This document shows positions 34,873-47,210 of a DNA stretch of 64,000 nt, piece by piece. How positions within the stretch are numbered: position 1 is the stretch's first letter; every line of letters starts with the position of its first letter. Location of the stretch: positions 868,001-932,000 of the forward strand of contig JANUWF010002066.1 in the NCBI GenBank assembly GCA_026120185.1, read 5' to 3'. Position numbers and translations under genes: made by a program. Below the pieces are notes generated by a model. It saw nothing but the letters and a program-made list of their open reading frames with translations. It searched no databases and had not been told where the DNA came from. This DNA comes from Voacanga thouarsii. Lineage: Eukaryota > Streptophyta > Magnoliopsida > Gentianales > Apocynaceae.

Positions 34873-36006
34873 GTTACTTCTTTTGTAACTTTGCCGTTTT
34901 TATTTGACAATTATAAATTTATAAATTTTACCCGTAAAATAACAAAATAATTGTAGAATATAGGACATATAACCAGATTTTTTTTTTAGCACTTCAAAAC
35001 CAGTGAAGATAGCTACAAAAAATGATACCTTCTCATCACAAAATCATTCGTGGGCCATGTTAAGTGTTTCATGGTCAAACCAGTACATGAACTAAATCAT
35101 TTCAGTCCAACTGAACTTTTAAAACTTCCCAAAGTAGCTACTTTATTTTAGAAAACAAAATCGACATTTCATGCACTAATTATCAAGTAAGCTAAAAGAA
35201 TATTTGTTTTCTTTCTTCAAGAATTTATTTGTGGTTTACTATAACATTTCCACGGCCCTACTCAGCATATCCTTAGGGTTTTCTAGCATGACACCGCAAA
35301 CAATTATTCCACCGTCCTGTTTTTTGCAACAATTCATGAATTTGTGTGAAACTACCATTCCTATTTTAAAAATATAGAACAAGCAAAGTAGATAGGACAT
35401 GTATTTTGATGCATGCATTGTAGTACTAATGAACAAGCAAAGAAAAATCTATGTTTAAATATAGATTTTACCCTTGGTGTCCAGTGCTACCGTTATATCC
35501 CATTAACGGAACTCTTAAATCAATCGGGAATGTGTTGTTTCTCTGAGGTAGTAAGAGAGCACGCATCTTAGCAATCTCTTAATATTGTTCCCTTAGTTGC
35601 ATTGCTTGCTTACTCAACTATTGTTTTCCCCTTGAAAGTTCATCTCTTTGCTTGTTGATTTGGTAGAGATATGTGTTAAAACTTGGGATTGAACCCCATA
35701 TACATCAAAAATGAACATCGCTACCACACAGGTGAACTCTAACATGTCTATAGGGTCCCCGCACTTGAGAAAAGATATCATTTGGACCAAATGTACGTTG
35801 TGAGTCATATGGTAGTTTTATTGAATAAGCCTTGATGTGCCATCTAGTGAACAGTGATTGTTAAAAAAAAAATGGTTCAAATCATAACAAAAAGGAAAAC
35901 TTTTATCTAGAACCATTTTTTCCTTGCTCTTATATGTACCCTTCATTTATTTCTGATCCATGTTAATTAATTACAGGATATTAAATTATAAATACATAAT
36001 ATTTGT

Positions 36007-36044
<38 letters not shown>

Positions 36045-36223
36045 CTATTCGATCCATTCTAAATTTATTAGTCATTATTTCTTTTACATTTACTAATTTT
36101 AAGCCCCCGAATATTTATTCCTGCGTGCGCTCATGGAAATGGGAACTTTGGATGGGATTAGAAATAAGAAATTAACTGCCCATGTCTTTTTCTCAGCTAT
36201 AGTTAGTTCAGTAACACAAATAA
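34873..36223. repeat. Duplicated locus, copy 2 (uninterrupted by LINE)
   Basis: Matches 4833-5882 and 10626-10889 in order, without the LINE. It is the pre-insertion state of the LINE 1 target. Its right end is cut by an inverted LTR. An (AT)n tract lies at about 36011-36042. Confidence 0.85.
35239..35830 (-). pseudogene. Unrecognised coding-like fragment in duplicated locus, copy 2
   Basis: Minus-strand pieces of about 64 and 65 codons plus a coiled-coil-like segment between them (core SKQAMQLREQY). Same peptides, same frame break and same internal stop as copy 1 (5172-5830). Substitutions between copies are partly conservative, but the shared stop shows it was already a pseudogene. Parent gene unknown. 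Confidence 0.35.
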
Positions 36224-39200
36224 AATTTATAACTAAGTCACATAAATAAAATTGCTGAAATAAAATAATACTTAATTTAAAAATTTATTACAACCCAAAA
36301 TACTCCAAGAGTAAATCCATGAAATTCCAGCACAAAAATCATAAATAAAATTATCCACTCTCGTCTCCCCAAAGCAATACATAAAATCAAAAGACACATT
36401 CTCTTCCAAGGCAGATGTTACTAGCTACTCGACCCCACAACAGGATCAACCTGAAATCATGATAAAAAGGTGATGAGACAGAAATCTCAGTAAGTCCGTA
36501 TGTGCTTTGGGTGTTTAGTGAAAACAGTTCGTGGATGCAAAGTGTGAAACTTTTATAAGAGAAACATTGGCAAGCAATAAACATTAGTCAAAAGCAAGAG
36601 GGGCGTTTTGGCTTTTCTAGCCATACATAAGTAATGAAATCAACCACTCGAAAGAAACGGATATGGGTTACCACACGTTGGGCCCCATAACCTGTCAGAA
36701 TGCCGACACTTTGTGCAGACTGACAAAAGTAGGTGATCGGCCTACTGGGCAAGATACTCCTCCTTCTCTATACCCAAACAACAACCGGGTGTCCATTCTG
36801 GCAAAACACAGTCACTTGACTGAAAACAAACTGCTAGCTCGGACCGACACGACTTACTGGACTGACATCTTATCCGGGAAGGACTCACCCCTCAGAGGTG
36901 GCCACCTGCTGAGAGACTTACCCTAACCCTTCAAAGATTAGTCCTAGTAGCCCACCCCTATTGAGTACTCAACGACGTTTCCCACTTGGTATAAAATGAA
37001 CAAAGCATTGCTCTTCATGAAAATGGCAATTTAAGGGTTTCCAAAGTTTTGGGAGAAATCAGTTTTAGAAAGAGTTTTAAGTTTGGAAAATCTGCTCATT
37101 AACTTTTAAATAATTTAAGTGTTGGAAATAAGAACGAATTCAACCCTCAATTGCCTTCAAATAAACGAGTGTCCATACACTCCACATTTAGCTTGCCATA
37201 AGGAAAACATTTCACATTGATAGGTTTTATGCAGGAGCTTACCTGATTCTTGCTCACAATAACAAGGTCTTGAACAGCTGACCTAACCCCACATGGGTAA
37301 ATACAAATCTTAATCAATTTCAAGCCATAATCCACTTCCTCAATTTTAAATCAACTCAATTCACTACTACCATGATCCTGGTGTCCCAAGCTTTAAGGCA
37401 AAACAATAATTAAATAGGTTTATAAGCTAAGTTTAATTTGTTATTTAAAATAATTAATGGTTTGGGAAATAAATTCTAATAAGTTGAAAATTTAAATCTT
37501 GTTAAGAAAAATTTAGAGTTTATTTGATCAAGAGCCATTGGTGGTACTAGGTAAAATAGTGTTTTGATGATAGTTTAGTTGTTAGAAAATAATGGATAGC
37601 TAAAACTAGTTGAGATTAAATTTAATAAGTCTTTCTTGGAAAATAATAAGTAAATCTTTAAGGGTTTTGATTTAGTAAATATTTTACTAATTATAAATCA
37701 TCCTCATAAGGCTTTAATTGATTTCTTTATTTTAAATAATATTTATTTATTTTATTTTCTAGCAAAATTATTATTTATTTGTCTAAAATATCCTTTATAT
37801 ATATATATATAATTCCAAATCTACCCTTCCTAGGGTCTTTAGAAACTTGCTAGTGAAATTATATTATTAAGTATTGTATTCATGAAATAAAAATAGCTTA
37901 GGGACAACTAGATCATGATCAAGATTCTATGGCCAACCACAATCAATAACATACACAATCCTTCAATTCATCAAATCATCCAAATCTTGCATCTAGGTAT
38001 AGATCTAAATTTATTAAGACATGCTTTAACCTCTACTAGCATAAACATGATCATGGCTTCAATAATCTAATCATGCATATAACTCCTATTCACCATAGGT
38101 GGCATAATCTTTAGCATACTTCATCACAAATACTACCTATGACATGCATCAACCCTCAAATCGACATACAATCAACCAAGATAAACCTTTCATGCCTAAA
38201 TCCCATCTCCTTCACAATCACACATAAATTCATGCTTCAATCTCAACAATCTCAATCAAGCTAAATTGCAGGGATTTGTTGGAGAGATTTTCGGACAGCC
38301 ATTGTTGAATTTAGTGCAGAAGCTTAAGAGGAACAATGGAGCTCTGTTACTGGAGGTTTAAGGGAGGTTTTGACAGATTAAGGTTGGTGTTTCGGCGGGA
38401 AGAAAAATAGGAAACAAAGCTGCAATTTTGGACTACCCAGAATTTCGCTGAACAGAAACTTCTGGGCAGATTTTCGGCTGCCACTTCCAGCCAATTTGCA
38501 GAGAGCTTGAAGGGGGATTTCTGGGGTATTCAAGGCTGGTTTCCCGTCTTCTTTATGGAGGAAAAACATGGCTAAGGTACTGAACAAAATCTGGAAGAAA
38601 TCAGCTTGGTTTTGGACCTCCAAAGTAGCGATTTTGCCCAGAATTTTCACTGGTTTTGTACAGCCTGAAAATAGCAGAAATAATTCATGTTTCAAACTGA
38701 TCTTAAGGCCATATTTCTGGCAGCATTTGAGAGGGAAAGTTAGCTAAGAAGCTCGACAATTTGAAGGTACAACAAGCTGAAAAATTTCAGCTCATTCTAA
38801 GAAGTAAGATGAACTAGTCTAGAGTGAAATTTCAGCAAGTTTACTAGAGGGATTTTCCTCTTGGAATTTCCCACAATTCTTCCACATTTTCAAGACCATG
38901 AGGAGCCTTTTACTAGGACATTTTGATCTCACAAGATCACATAATTTTACTGAAATTTCTGGAAAGAAAATGGATAGAACATCTTGACCAAACTAAGGAG
39001 TTGAGAATTGAGGGAAATTAAGGATCAAGGGAAAATGAATTCCCTTTAAGAAATTCGAGTAGAGTAAAGGAGTGGAATGAGAATACTCCTAACATGACAC
39101 TTCTAGGACATCATCACTACCTTGCTCTAGGCCCTTAAGGCCGAAACCAATTCTCCCTAAGCAAAAATAAAATTTTAATCAAGCTAAAACTTCTGTGATG

Positions 39201-39508
39201 GAATTTGAACCCAAGACCTCAAGAATTAATTCCAAGGCTCTAACCACTAAACCACAACAACTCATGTTGCTATTTCTACTAGAAAAATTATTTTCTACTC
39301 AATCCACAAGCTATCTCCCTATTTTCACCTCGGGCAAAAATTACCATTTTGCCCCTCTCACACAATACTCCCCAACAAGACTTCAAGACAATAAAAATCA
39401 AATCCAAAGCACATAGAAATCACATGAAAATATATTTAATTATGAAATAAATTATGATATGCATTCCAACCCCCTTACTCTAAGGTTGGTTTTGACCGGG
39501 GTTTCACA
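36224..39508 (-). repeat. Tekay-like LTR, inverted, 3'-truncated and internally deleted
   Basis: On the minus strand it begins TGTGAAACCCC at 39508 and follows the LTR at 30054 in order, lacking about 1 kb of the middle (no (CT)n tract) and the last roughly 70 bp. No matching internal region or second LTR is next to it: a solo or broken copy. Confidence 0.85.
39186..39262 (-). ncRNA. tRNA-like segment in LTR, copy D
   Basis: Minus strand: A box TGGTTTAGTGG (39254-39244), B box GGGTTCAAATTCC (39212-39200), D-arm GGTTTAGTGGTTAGAGC, a possible 7-nt anticodon loop ATTAATT and TTTT at 39189-39186 shortly after the T arm. This B box matches the GGTTCRANTCC consensus best of the four copies. Confidence 0.55.
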
Positions 39509-40391
39509 GAATACACGAATTTAGAAATAATTCTCTATCTATCTATGTATACGTATTTTTTTTCAATTATTATTTTTATGCAAAACATTCTATCCCTTAT
39601 TATTTTAAATAGTGATTTCTCCATCGTTACTCGAGAACAATAATTTTCTTTACATACCAAACTCAAATAATGTATTCACACCATGCCAAATATATCCATA
39701 TGTGAGAATGCTCATGCTATATAGAACATATATATGATTTTAGGTGGAGTGTCGCAAGTAATATTTATTTCCATTGCATCATAAACATGTGGGGCTAATT
39801 AAGTCTCTGTTCCAATTAATCCTATTCACAACATATTTCTAAAACTTCCTACAAGAAGTGTTGTTTCCGTCTTTCATGTAGCAACAATTAGCATTACGCC
39901 ATCAATGATTCTCCACAATGTTCCATATATTCCCACATTTTCCATTAATTTTACATCTCTAATAAAATTGATTCAACAGTGCAAATGCACAGGATTCTTT
40001 AAGAAGACTTTTTGCCTACGTCATTATCTTCATCCCGGCAGATGATTGGCTATCTCATAGACTCTATCACTTTGATCTTCCTCAACAATGCACAAATTCT
40101 TCCACATATGCTTCTAATGGAAACTTCAATCACAAACCTTCCTTATGACATTTTAGATTAGGCCATTTGTCAAATAGTTGTCTAGAAGTCTTACATAAGA
40201 AAATTTCCAATATGATGTTTGTTTAGTTAGGATTGTCAACTAGGTTTTAGTTAAACTTTCCTATCATAGTTATGTTAGCTTGACAAACTATAAAAACTAA
40301 GAAGTTTAACAAACACCGCAAATTGATAACGCAATTCATCTATCAACAAACTTACATTTGTAGGTTCTTGACTAGTAAAGAAATCAACTAA
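39509..40391. other. Unassigned spacer, left flank of the PMD element
   Basis: AT-rich. It was continuous with 47211 onward before the element at 40397-47205 inserted. No gene recognised. Confidence 0.5.
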
Positions 40392-40396
40392 AACAT
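40392..40396. repeat. Target-site duplication AACAT, left
   Basis: AACAT here and at 47206-47210 exactly flank the LTR element, as expected for 5-bp integrase staggering. Confidence 0.9.
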
Positions 40397-41132
40397 TGTT
40401 GCCTTACAAAAACAGAGCTGATAGAAATGTCGATCGGCTGCTCTTCCGATGAACATAATTAGTCCGATGGAAAGATGAATGGATGAGCTGGATCTTTTAA
40501 AAGACGTGAGTTCCTTGAACTTACTATAGAAAGGGTCCAAGCAAGTAGAAATATTGCATGCGAAAGCAAAATGGAATTGAACACGATGTACTGTGATTAA
40601 AATGATGAATGAATATAGAAAAGTAGAATTGATAATCAAAGCAACATCAAATGGAAAATTTGTAATTAAACGAGTAAAGAAAACTGTAAAGCAAATGTGA
40701 ACAAAGCTGTAAACAAAGCTGCAAATAAAGCTGTAATAAAAGCTATAAATGGAAGCAGTGAAGAAAACTGTAAAAAAAAATGCAGAAAAAAGGAATTGAA
40801 AACTGGAAAATTTTGGTAATTTGGTTTGAGATGAGTGTTGGTGTCCTTCAATCTGGGATTCCTGCTTACTTTATACCTACTATGGTGCAATAGCTGATTT
40901 TCAAATGTGGAGAAGATCCCACTTCGTGGCCCGTCCTTGGCGGTTGAGAACGGTAATGTCCTGCCGATCGTGCCGAGGTGTGGAGGTGATGGCTCATCGG
41001 CTCCTAGTTTCGATATTGACCGAGTACAGCCACTGAGGATATTTCTTGATGTTATCATTCGTTTAGCAGAATTCATATAAACTTTGGCTAAAAGTTACCA
41101 TTGTAGCAGATTGGCTAAAAATGACATCAACA
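40397..41132 (-). repeat. 3' LTR of PMD element
   Basis: Minus strand TGTTGATGTC...GGCAACA. Aligns along its length with 46488-47205, with many scattered differences including small indels, so the insertion is not recent. Confidence 0.9.
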
Positions 41133-41306
41133 AATACCCTATCGAGTCCCGTTGCTTTGATGGCCCAAGCAGGTGAAGTGACGAGAATCGTACACTTTTT
41201 AATTCGAAATCGTTCTTTTTCTGATATAGTCAGAACGTCCTGATCATCGTAAAAAGGTGCCGACTCCTCAATTTCAAAGCCCACAAACAGTTAGTCTTTT
41301 GAAACT

Positions 41307-41318
41307 CCTATTTAAATA
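41307..41318 (+). promoter_or_regulatory. TATA-like box of the antisense PMD ORF
   Basis: CTATTTAAATAG lies about 150 bp before the PMD ATG, inside the element and outside its LTR, so the ORF may have had its own promoter. Confidence 0.35.
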
Positions 41319-41460
41319 GCCGTGGTCCTCATCGTTCCTCTTTCACCGATACAAAATCCTTCTTCTGCAACAACTCTATCTTGCTTAGGCTTCTATCTTC
41401 TTTGTGAAATTCTCCCTTGCTTCCTGCATATTTCTTGAATTAGCGAACATCTAACTCTTC

Positions 41461-44110
41461 ATGTGCAATCCCATTAATCATTCTCCCCTGACTCTAATCC
41501 AAGTCGAGGCCAATCTTTATGCCTTGGGCCCCCAGCTACCGCGGACAGAAGTCACTGCAGAACATTTGCAGTTTGTCTATTCAGAGGGCTCTATCCTTCT
41601 GTTAATTTGGGATAACTTTTCCACTGCCGGCCTGCCCTTCTCTTTTCGCCACTAGCCACGTCCCATGAAAAATTACATGGAATGGCGTGACCATTGTCAG
41701 CCTACTTATGTTGCCCTTTGGGACCAATAGGGCATCCACAACGCCATCATGATGTCTGATATCGAGATGACCTTTGACTGCAATCTATTCTCGGCTATTT
41801 TGCCGTTCTAGTCCCCAACGATCAACTGCTTCATCTTTCCTCATGGCATGTTCTCCCTTACGATACTGGACATCTGCACTATCTTGGGCTTCCATTGTGA
41901 TGTGATGAGATTCCCGCCCTACACGACGAAGAAAACTTGCCTGCTGTTGAAGCCTATTTGGATAAATTCACTACCTCTTACGGCAATTTTATGGTAGCCT
42001 AAAAGGGCGTCGGCCCCGTTCCGTCAGAGCAGGAACAATTTGCCTTTCTCTGGCCATGGCTCTGTAAGTATATCCTCTGCTCTCATTCAGCGGGGATAAG
42101 CAATGAGTACCGATACTATATATCGACTCTGTTGAGGAAGAAAAGAAGCTGTGCCTTGCTTCCCTAGTTCTTGCCTTGGTGTATCGGCTGATGTACTAGA
42201 TGATCTCAACCTTGTCGGCTAGGGGTGATCTGACAAATCTTGGAGGCCCTTTCTGGGTTATGCAGATGTGGTTTTATTAATACTATCTATGAAAATTCTG
42301 CGGTTTCCGCTGATCGGGCCACCGGCTATCGATTGTTGAAGACTCCTACAAATAGGTCTTTCGCCAGTACTATCATGGCTTACTTCCATTAGAATTGACT
42401 TCAGAACACGTCCTACTTCTATCCTTCCTCCACTGGGGAGATAGGCCCACTCTGGCTGATGAAACTTGATGAGGCACCGAAAGCCTCTCAAGAAACCATC
42501 TAGGCACGAATGCTGTGCTCCCGAGAACTCTTTCTTGGGGTAAAACCAGGCACCTGGAGTGCTAAGTCCTTCTACGAACGGTACAACCCACATTGCTTTT
42601 CACGACAATTTGGGCTAATTCATGATATTCCCGCTAACCCTGGTCATATCTCTTCCTACTATATTATGCCTGTCCTATCAGCTGAAGATGTACGGACTTT
42701 AGCCGAGAGGTCTTTAACCTTTCTCCATTCTTTTGAGTATCATCCTTTTTAGGTTATCAGTTAGACCACACCAAACTTCAACCTGTGGTGGTAGCAATTG
42801 AGCGAAATGCTCTTTTCCGACCCTATAGAGACGTGGTTGCCCAGACTGACGGGGTCGGCATCAGCAGTGGTGAAAATCTGTGCACTAAAGAAAAGTAAGT
42901 AGAGCAAAGTCTCTGCCAGTCCAATCACTGCGCCAATATTTTGCACGCCGCCAGCAAAAAGAACCCCCATACTTCCACCTGCCGATAAGAAAGAGGAAGA
43001 AGAAGAAGAAGAAGAAGAAGAAGAAGAAGAAGAAGCAACCGTCCTCCTCTTGCTGAGGTGGTCAAAGAGACGACAGGCCCTTCATACTCTGGTATTTGAG
43101 AATGACAATAGCAGTGAAAGGGACTTCAGCCATTTTGCCCTCACCAGTTACTACCTTTATATCCAAAGCACCTTCATCAGAGAGAATGGTGGTCGACAAG
43201 TCCGTTACGCCTCTTGTGATAATGGCCCCTAAGCATTCAATGGAACGTACCCCTTCTCAACCAGTAATGACAGAAGCCATAGTGCTAGAAGTCCTGCAAA
43301 ATCTACTGGAAACTGACTTGCTGAGTAACCCCTCTTCTCAAGATGCTATCAGTCGAGCCCTCCTGCTGCTGGCACAATTGACCACTTCTGATGTCCCAAT
43401 GGAATTGAGATACTTATCGGCTGACTATCTGGGGCAGATGCAATTTATCCAGTACTTCTTTTTCAATGCTCAGAGCAGGCAGGACGAAGCTTGTCGTCAT
43501 CTCTAGGCCTTGGGAGCACTTCGAGACCAAGAAGCGTTTTTGCAAACGCATCATTAGAAAGCCTTTGCTCGTTTGGGCATCCTTCGAGTTGAAATTTCTG
43601 TCAGAGTAGAGAGAATTAAGGACCTTGGGGTGTGATTTCAAGCGCTCCAGGAGGAATTAGATTCTAAAAACCAGGCCCTGGATGAGAAGCTTAAGGCTAA
43701 GAATGCCTGTCAATAGATAGTATCCTCTGCTAAAGAAGCTGTGGCCAAATTTCGGGATGATCAACTCATGCTAGAAGCCGAAAAAGAACTACTCCAGATG
43801 GAATTGCAACATTCCGATAAGTTGCTAAACGGCATGCAGTCTTCGTTGGACAACTTCCAATCTTACCTAGCCACTTTCTTCTGTGGTCTCGATGAAGTTG
43901 TTCCCTCTGGTACACAAACCGGGATGTTGAGACACCTCCATCTTAAACGGAGGAATTGGCTGCGGAATCAGAACCGGCACTGGAAGAACCTATCACTCCT
44001 GTTGAAGAAAAGGAAAAAACTCCAACAGCAGCTACTCTGCCTGAGGAAGATCCGAATCGGCTTGCCATAATTCCATTTGCCAAGCCAATCGAGAATGTAG
44101 TAGCTATCTG
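41461..44110 (+). pseudogene. Plant mobile domain (PMD, aminotransferase-like) ORF, decayed
   Basis: From the ATG at 41461 the translation gives the N-terminal lead and then the PMD core (MEWRDHCQPTY, ALWDQ, PHGMFSLTILDICTILGF, later LFLGVKPGTW and PHCFSRQFGLIHDIPANP). An acidic run from a (GAA)n tract (42989-43034), a Ser/Pro linker and a Glu/Leu-rich coiled-coil-like tail (43700-44060) follow. PMD proteins such as MAIN/MAIL1 act in plant nuclei; transposon-borne relatives are common. At least five stops/frameshifts. It runs against gag-pol of its host element, with a TATTTAAATAG TATA-like box at about 41309 upstream. Confidence 0.8.
42989..43034 (+). repeat. (GAA)n tract coding for poly-Glu
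   Basis: Trinucleotide run giving a stretch of Glu after the PMD domain. Confidence 0.9.
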
Positions 44111-44229
44111 ATTGGCTCTTTTGTGATAAGCCATTTCATATGAAATGCCAACATATTTTTCCTCTTTTTTTGTCTCTCTGTTATTTATTTTTTTCTTTCT
44201 CTCTCTCTTTTTTTACACTTCTCCTACCA

Positions 44230-44970
44230 ATGTTCCCTCCCAGAATATAGGATAAAACTTCTTCAAATACTTACAATTTATGACATTGTTCATTTCCTTC
44301 CCATTGGGTGTCATCAGCCGATAGGCACCTCCATCTAAAACCTGGGTAACAAGAAAATGTCCCTCTTATGAGGTGGACCACTTACCGTAGCGTGGGTCCT
44401 TTGGTGCCACGGGAGTATAGTTTTTCAAAGCATGTCTCCTATTTGAAAACTTCTTCTCCGTACTTTCCGATTGTAAGTTCTTGCTACGTTCTCCTTATGG
44501 CTTCTGATATTTCCAATGCTATCCAACGGTCTTTCTTGGCTTACTCCAAACTCATTGCCAGGGCCAATCTGTAATCCTCAACCAAAAAGCAATATTGGTA
44601 AGCCACCCGGGCTGACCGTAGTGATAATCAACAGGTAGCATTACATCCTATCCATATGTCAACCGCAATGGAGTATACTTGTAGTGGTCTTGTAAGCGTT
44701 TCGATATGCCTACAACACCTCTTGAAGGGTTTTGTGCCATTTTCTGGGTTTATCTTCTATCGACTTTTAGATCATATTGATTGAAGTCTTATTTGTAGCC
44801 TCAGCTTGACCATTGGCTTGTGCATAATACGAGGAGGAATGAAGTAACTTAACCTGGAATTCAGTTAGAAAGTTACGTACCTTGTTTCCTGTGTATATAG
44901 TCCCTTGCTGAGCTGTTATGGTTTCAAGTATGCCAAATCGAAAAAGGATGCTCATTTCTTTTATTCAAAA
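44230..44970 (-). pseudogene. Integrase fragment of PMD element
   Basis: Minus strand from about 44955: FRFGI.ETIT..QGT....K.R.FL, HSSSYYAQANGQAEATNKT with the catalytic Glu region of the DDE core, then the GPY/F-like C-terminal region (WHKTLQEVLWAYR-like, PKDPRYGKW) to about 44230. The zinc-binding domain and the first catalytic Asp are gone. Broken by stops and frameshifts. Confidence 0.75.
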
Positions 44971-45069
44971 AAGGATGGTTTCAGGTATGCTGAATCGGTA
45001 ACATCATCCACTACTGATATCATGGTTTATCCACGAGAAAACTTAACTGACCGCCTTTTCTCTTTTTCT

Positions 45070-46425
45070 CTAATCATTTCTTCTATTCTGGTGGCTTGAG
45101 ATAACAAATGGGATAGATCAGAGAAATCCTATAGGATAAGGTGCTCTTTGAGCTACAAATGCATTCCACTGAGGGCTATCTGGGCACATTCTATTTTTGG
45201 CAATTGGGTGGTGCATTTGGCCTTAGTTTGTCGAAAGCGCTCGATGAATTCTGCAACGCCTTCGAATGATCTCTACTTAACTACCAAAAGATCAGCTATG
45301 GACACCTCAGGTGCCTGTTTAAAGAAATAATCATGAAAGATTCATTCCATATTGGCCCATGAGTGCACAAAACTGGGTGTCAGGTTTGCATACCAAGTAA
45401 ACGGCGCCCCCATTAAGGATAAAAAGAATAACTGCAATTTATGCCAATCGCTATTCTCAAACTCTCCACATTGTGTTGTGAATCTCTCTATATGCTCTAT
45501 AGTTGACTTGTTGTCCTCTTTAGAGAATGTGAAAAACTTAGGCAACTTAAAATGTCGTGGTAGTACTGTCATAGAGTCTACCCATTCTAGGTACAACTTC
45601 TGATACATTGGCCGGTCTCTAGCTTGTTGATGCAATTCCTCCATTATTGAGCTAACATTGGTTGATGGTATTGGCTATAGAGTCTGCACGGGGGAACCTA
45701 CCACAATAGTCGAGAACTTTGTCCAGGGAATGAAGCCATCTCAAGATACCCTATCCCCTGCATTGGATAAACTATTGCAGTAATGGGATACGCAGTCGGG
45801 ACAGTTGCAATGTAGCTCTGGGGTCCGCCGTATGAAGAGCCAACATTCCTGTTTAGGGCAGCATTCTGGTCGTAGAACACCTATGCCTCCATCGGCACCT
45901 GGGTCCCTGCGATCGATTATAGTGGAGTTCTTCCTGGGAAAGGTTCCGTATGAACCACGGCGGGTGCATTTAACCTCGAATTCCCTTAGTGCCCCCGGGC
46001 ATTAGCATAGACTACTCTCTTTGCAACAATTGTACCAACCCATAAAAAAGTGCAATAATGGATGAGGGAGGAGGATACAAACCTACTTGAGGTGCCCCAT
46101 GAGCATTTTGCCTTTGTTCAAAATTATGAAGATCGTTCTGAAGCAAAGGTCAGAATATTGTGGCGAACTGAAGAATAAGGCTCTAAATGAGTTTGCCTAT
46201 ACACTATTCCATAACTTGTCGTATGGCGGTTAGAGAAGTGAGTTTCAACTAGGACACTTGGGGAGGAGACATAGTCTGCATCCTCTGTTGCTCAAGGAAG
46301 GTAACCTGGGTGCTCCCGGACATCGTCATTGCATGATCAAAAGCCCCTCGTAAAGTTCAAAAAGTAGGCCGGTCAGATGAATCTGATGAAGGCCCTGAGG
46401 ATTGTTATTGAGAATTAGCCATAAT
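45070..46425 (-). pseudogene. Gag of PMD element
   Basis: Minus strand from an ATG at about 46425 (MANSQ) through Gln-rich and Tyr/Pro-rich parts to a clear gypsy gag core at 45644-45342 (FKLPKFFTFSKEDNKSTIEH, GAPFTWYANLTP) and its continuation EFIERFRQTKAKC to about 45070. Several stops and frame changes. Protease and RT should follow, but integrase comes next. Confidence 0.8.
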
Positions 46426-46463
46426 GCATCCTGAACGCAATCGCACACAACAACTACCCTTTA

Positions 46464-46484
46464 GGTCCCACCAAGCGTGCCAAT
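46464..46484 (-). other. Candidate primer-binding site of PMD element
   Basis: Minus strand TTGGCACGCTTGGTGGGACC, 3 nt inside the 5' LTR end. Position fits a primer site. The priming tRNA is not identified. Confidence 0.5.
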
Positions 46485-46487
46485 TTA

Positions 46488-47205
46488 TGTTGCCTTACGA
46501 AAAGGGAGCCGATGGAAATGTCAATTGGTTGCTCTTCCGATAAATATAAACAGTTCGATGGAAAGATGAATGGATGAGTCGAACCTTTTAAAAGACATGG
46601 GTTCCTTAAACTTACTATAGAAACTATAGAAAGGGTCCAAGTAAGCATAAATATTGCATGCGAAAGCAAAATGGAACTGACCACATTGTATTTTGATTAA
46701 AATGATGAATAACTACAAAACACTAGAATTAATAATCAAAGAAACATCAAATGGAAAATTTGTAATCAAAGGAGTAAAAAAAACTGTAAAGCAAATATGA
46801 ACAAAGCTACAAACAAAGCTGTAAGAAAAGCTGTAAATGGAAGCAATGAAGAAAACTGTAAAAAATGCTGAAAAAGGAATTGAAAATTGGAAAATTTTCG
46901 TAATTTAGTTTGAGATAAGCATTGGTGTCCTTCAATCTAGGATTCCTGCTTGCTTTATACTTGTTATGGCACAGCAGCTGACTTTCGAACATGGAGAAGA
47001 TCCCGCTTCGTGGCCCATCCTTAGCGGTTGAGAATGGTAATATCTTGCCGGTCGTGCTGAGGTGTGCAGATGATGGCTTATCGGCTCCTGGTTCCGATGT
47101 TGACCGGGCACAGCCGTTGAGGCATCATCATCCATTTGGCAGAATTCATATCGGCTTCGACTAAAAGTTACGGTAACAATAGATAGGCTAAAAATGACGT
47201 CAACA
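46488..47205 (-). repeat. 5' LTR of PMD element
   Basis: 718 bp, the right-hand LTR; the element's transcription direction is leftward. Confidence 0.9.
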
Positions 47206-47210
47206 AACAT
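47206..47210. repeat. Target-site duplication AACAT, right
   Basis: Identical to 40392-40396. Confidence 0.9.

Larger units (their letters stand above)
40397..47205 (-). mobile_element. Gypsy element carrying antisense plant-mobile-domain ORF
   Basis: Bounded by LTRs of 736 and 718 bp and the AACAT target duplication. On the minus strand: 5' LTR (right), primer-site candidate, gag, a large deletion, integrase, then a convergent plus-strand PMD ORF, then 3' LTR (left). Antisense ORFs between pol and 3' LTR are known from Tat-lineage gypsy elements (e.g. maize Grande). Protease, RT and RNase H are absent. Confidence 0.85.

Noticed and set aside
40388..41284. Minus-strand frames up to 136 codons
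   Set aside because: Mostly within the 3' LTR of the PMD element, rich in low-complexity Phe/Leu; not a gene.
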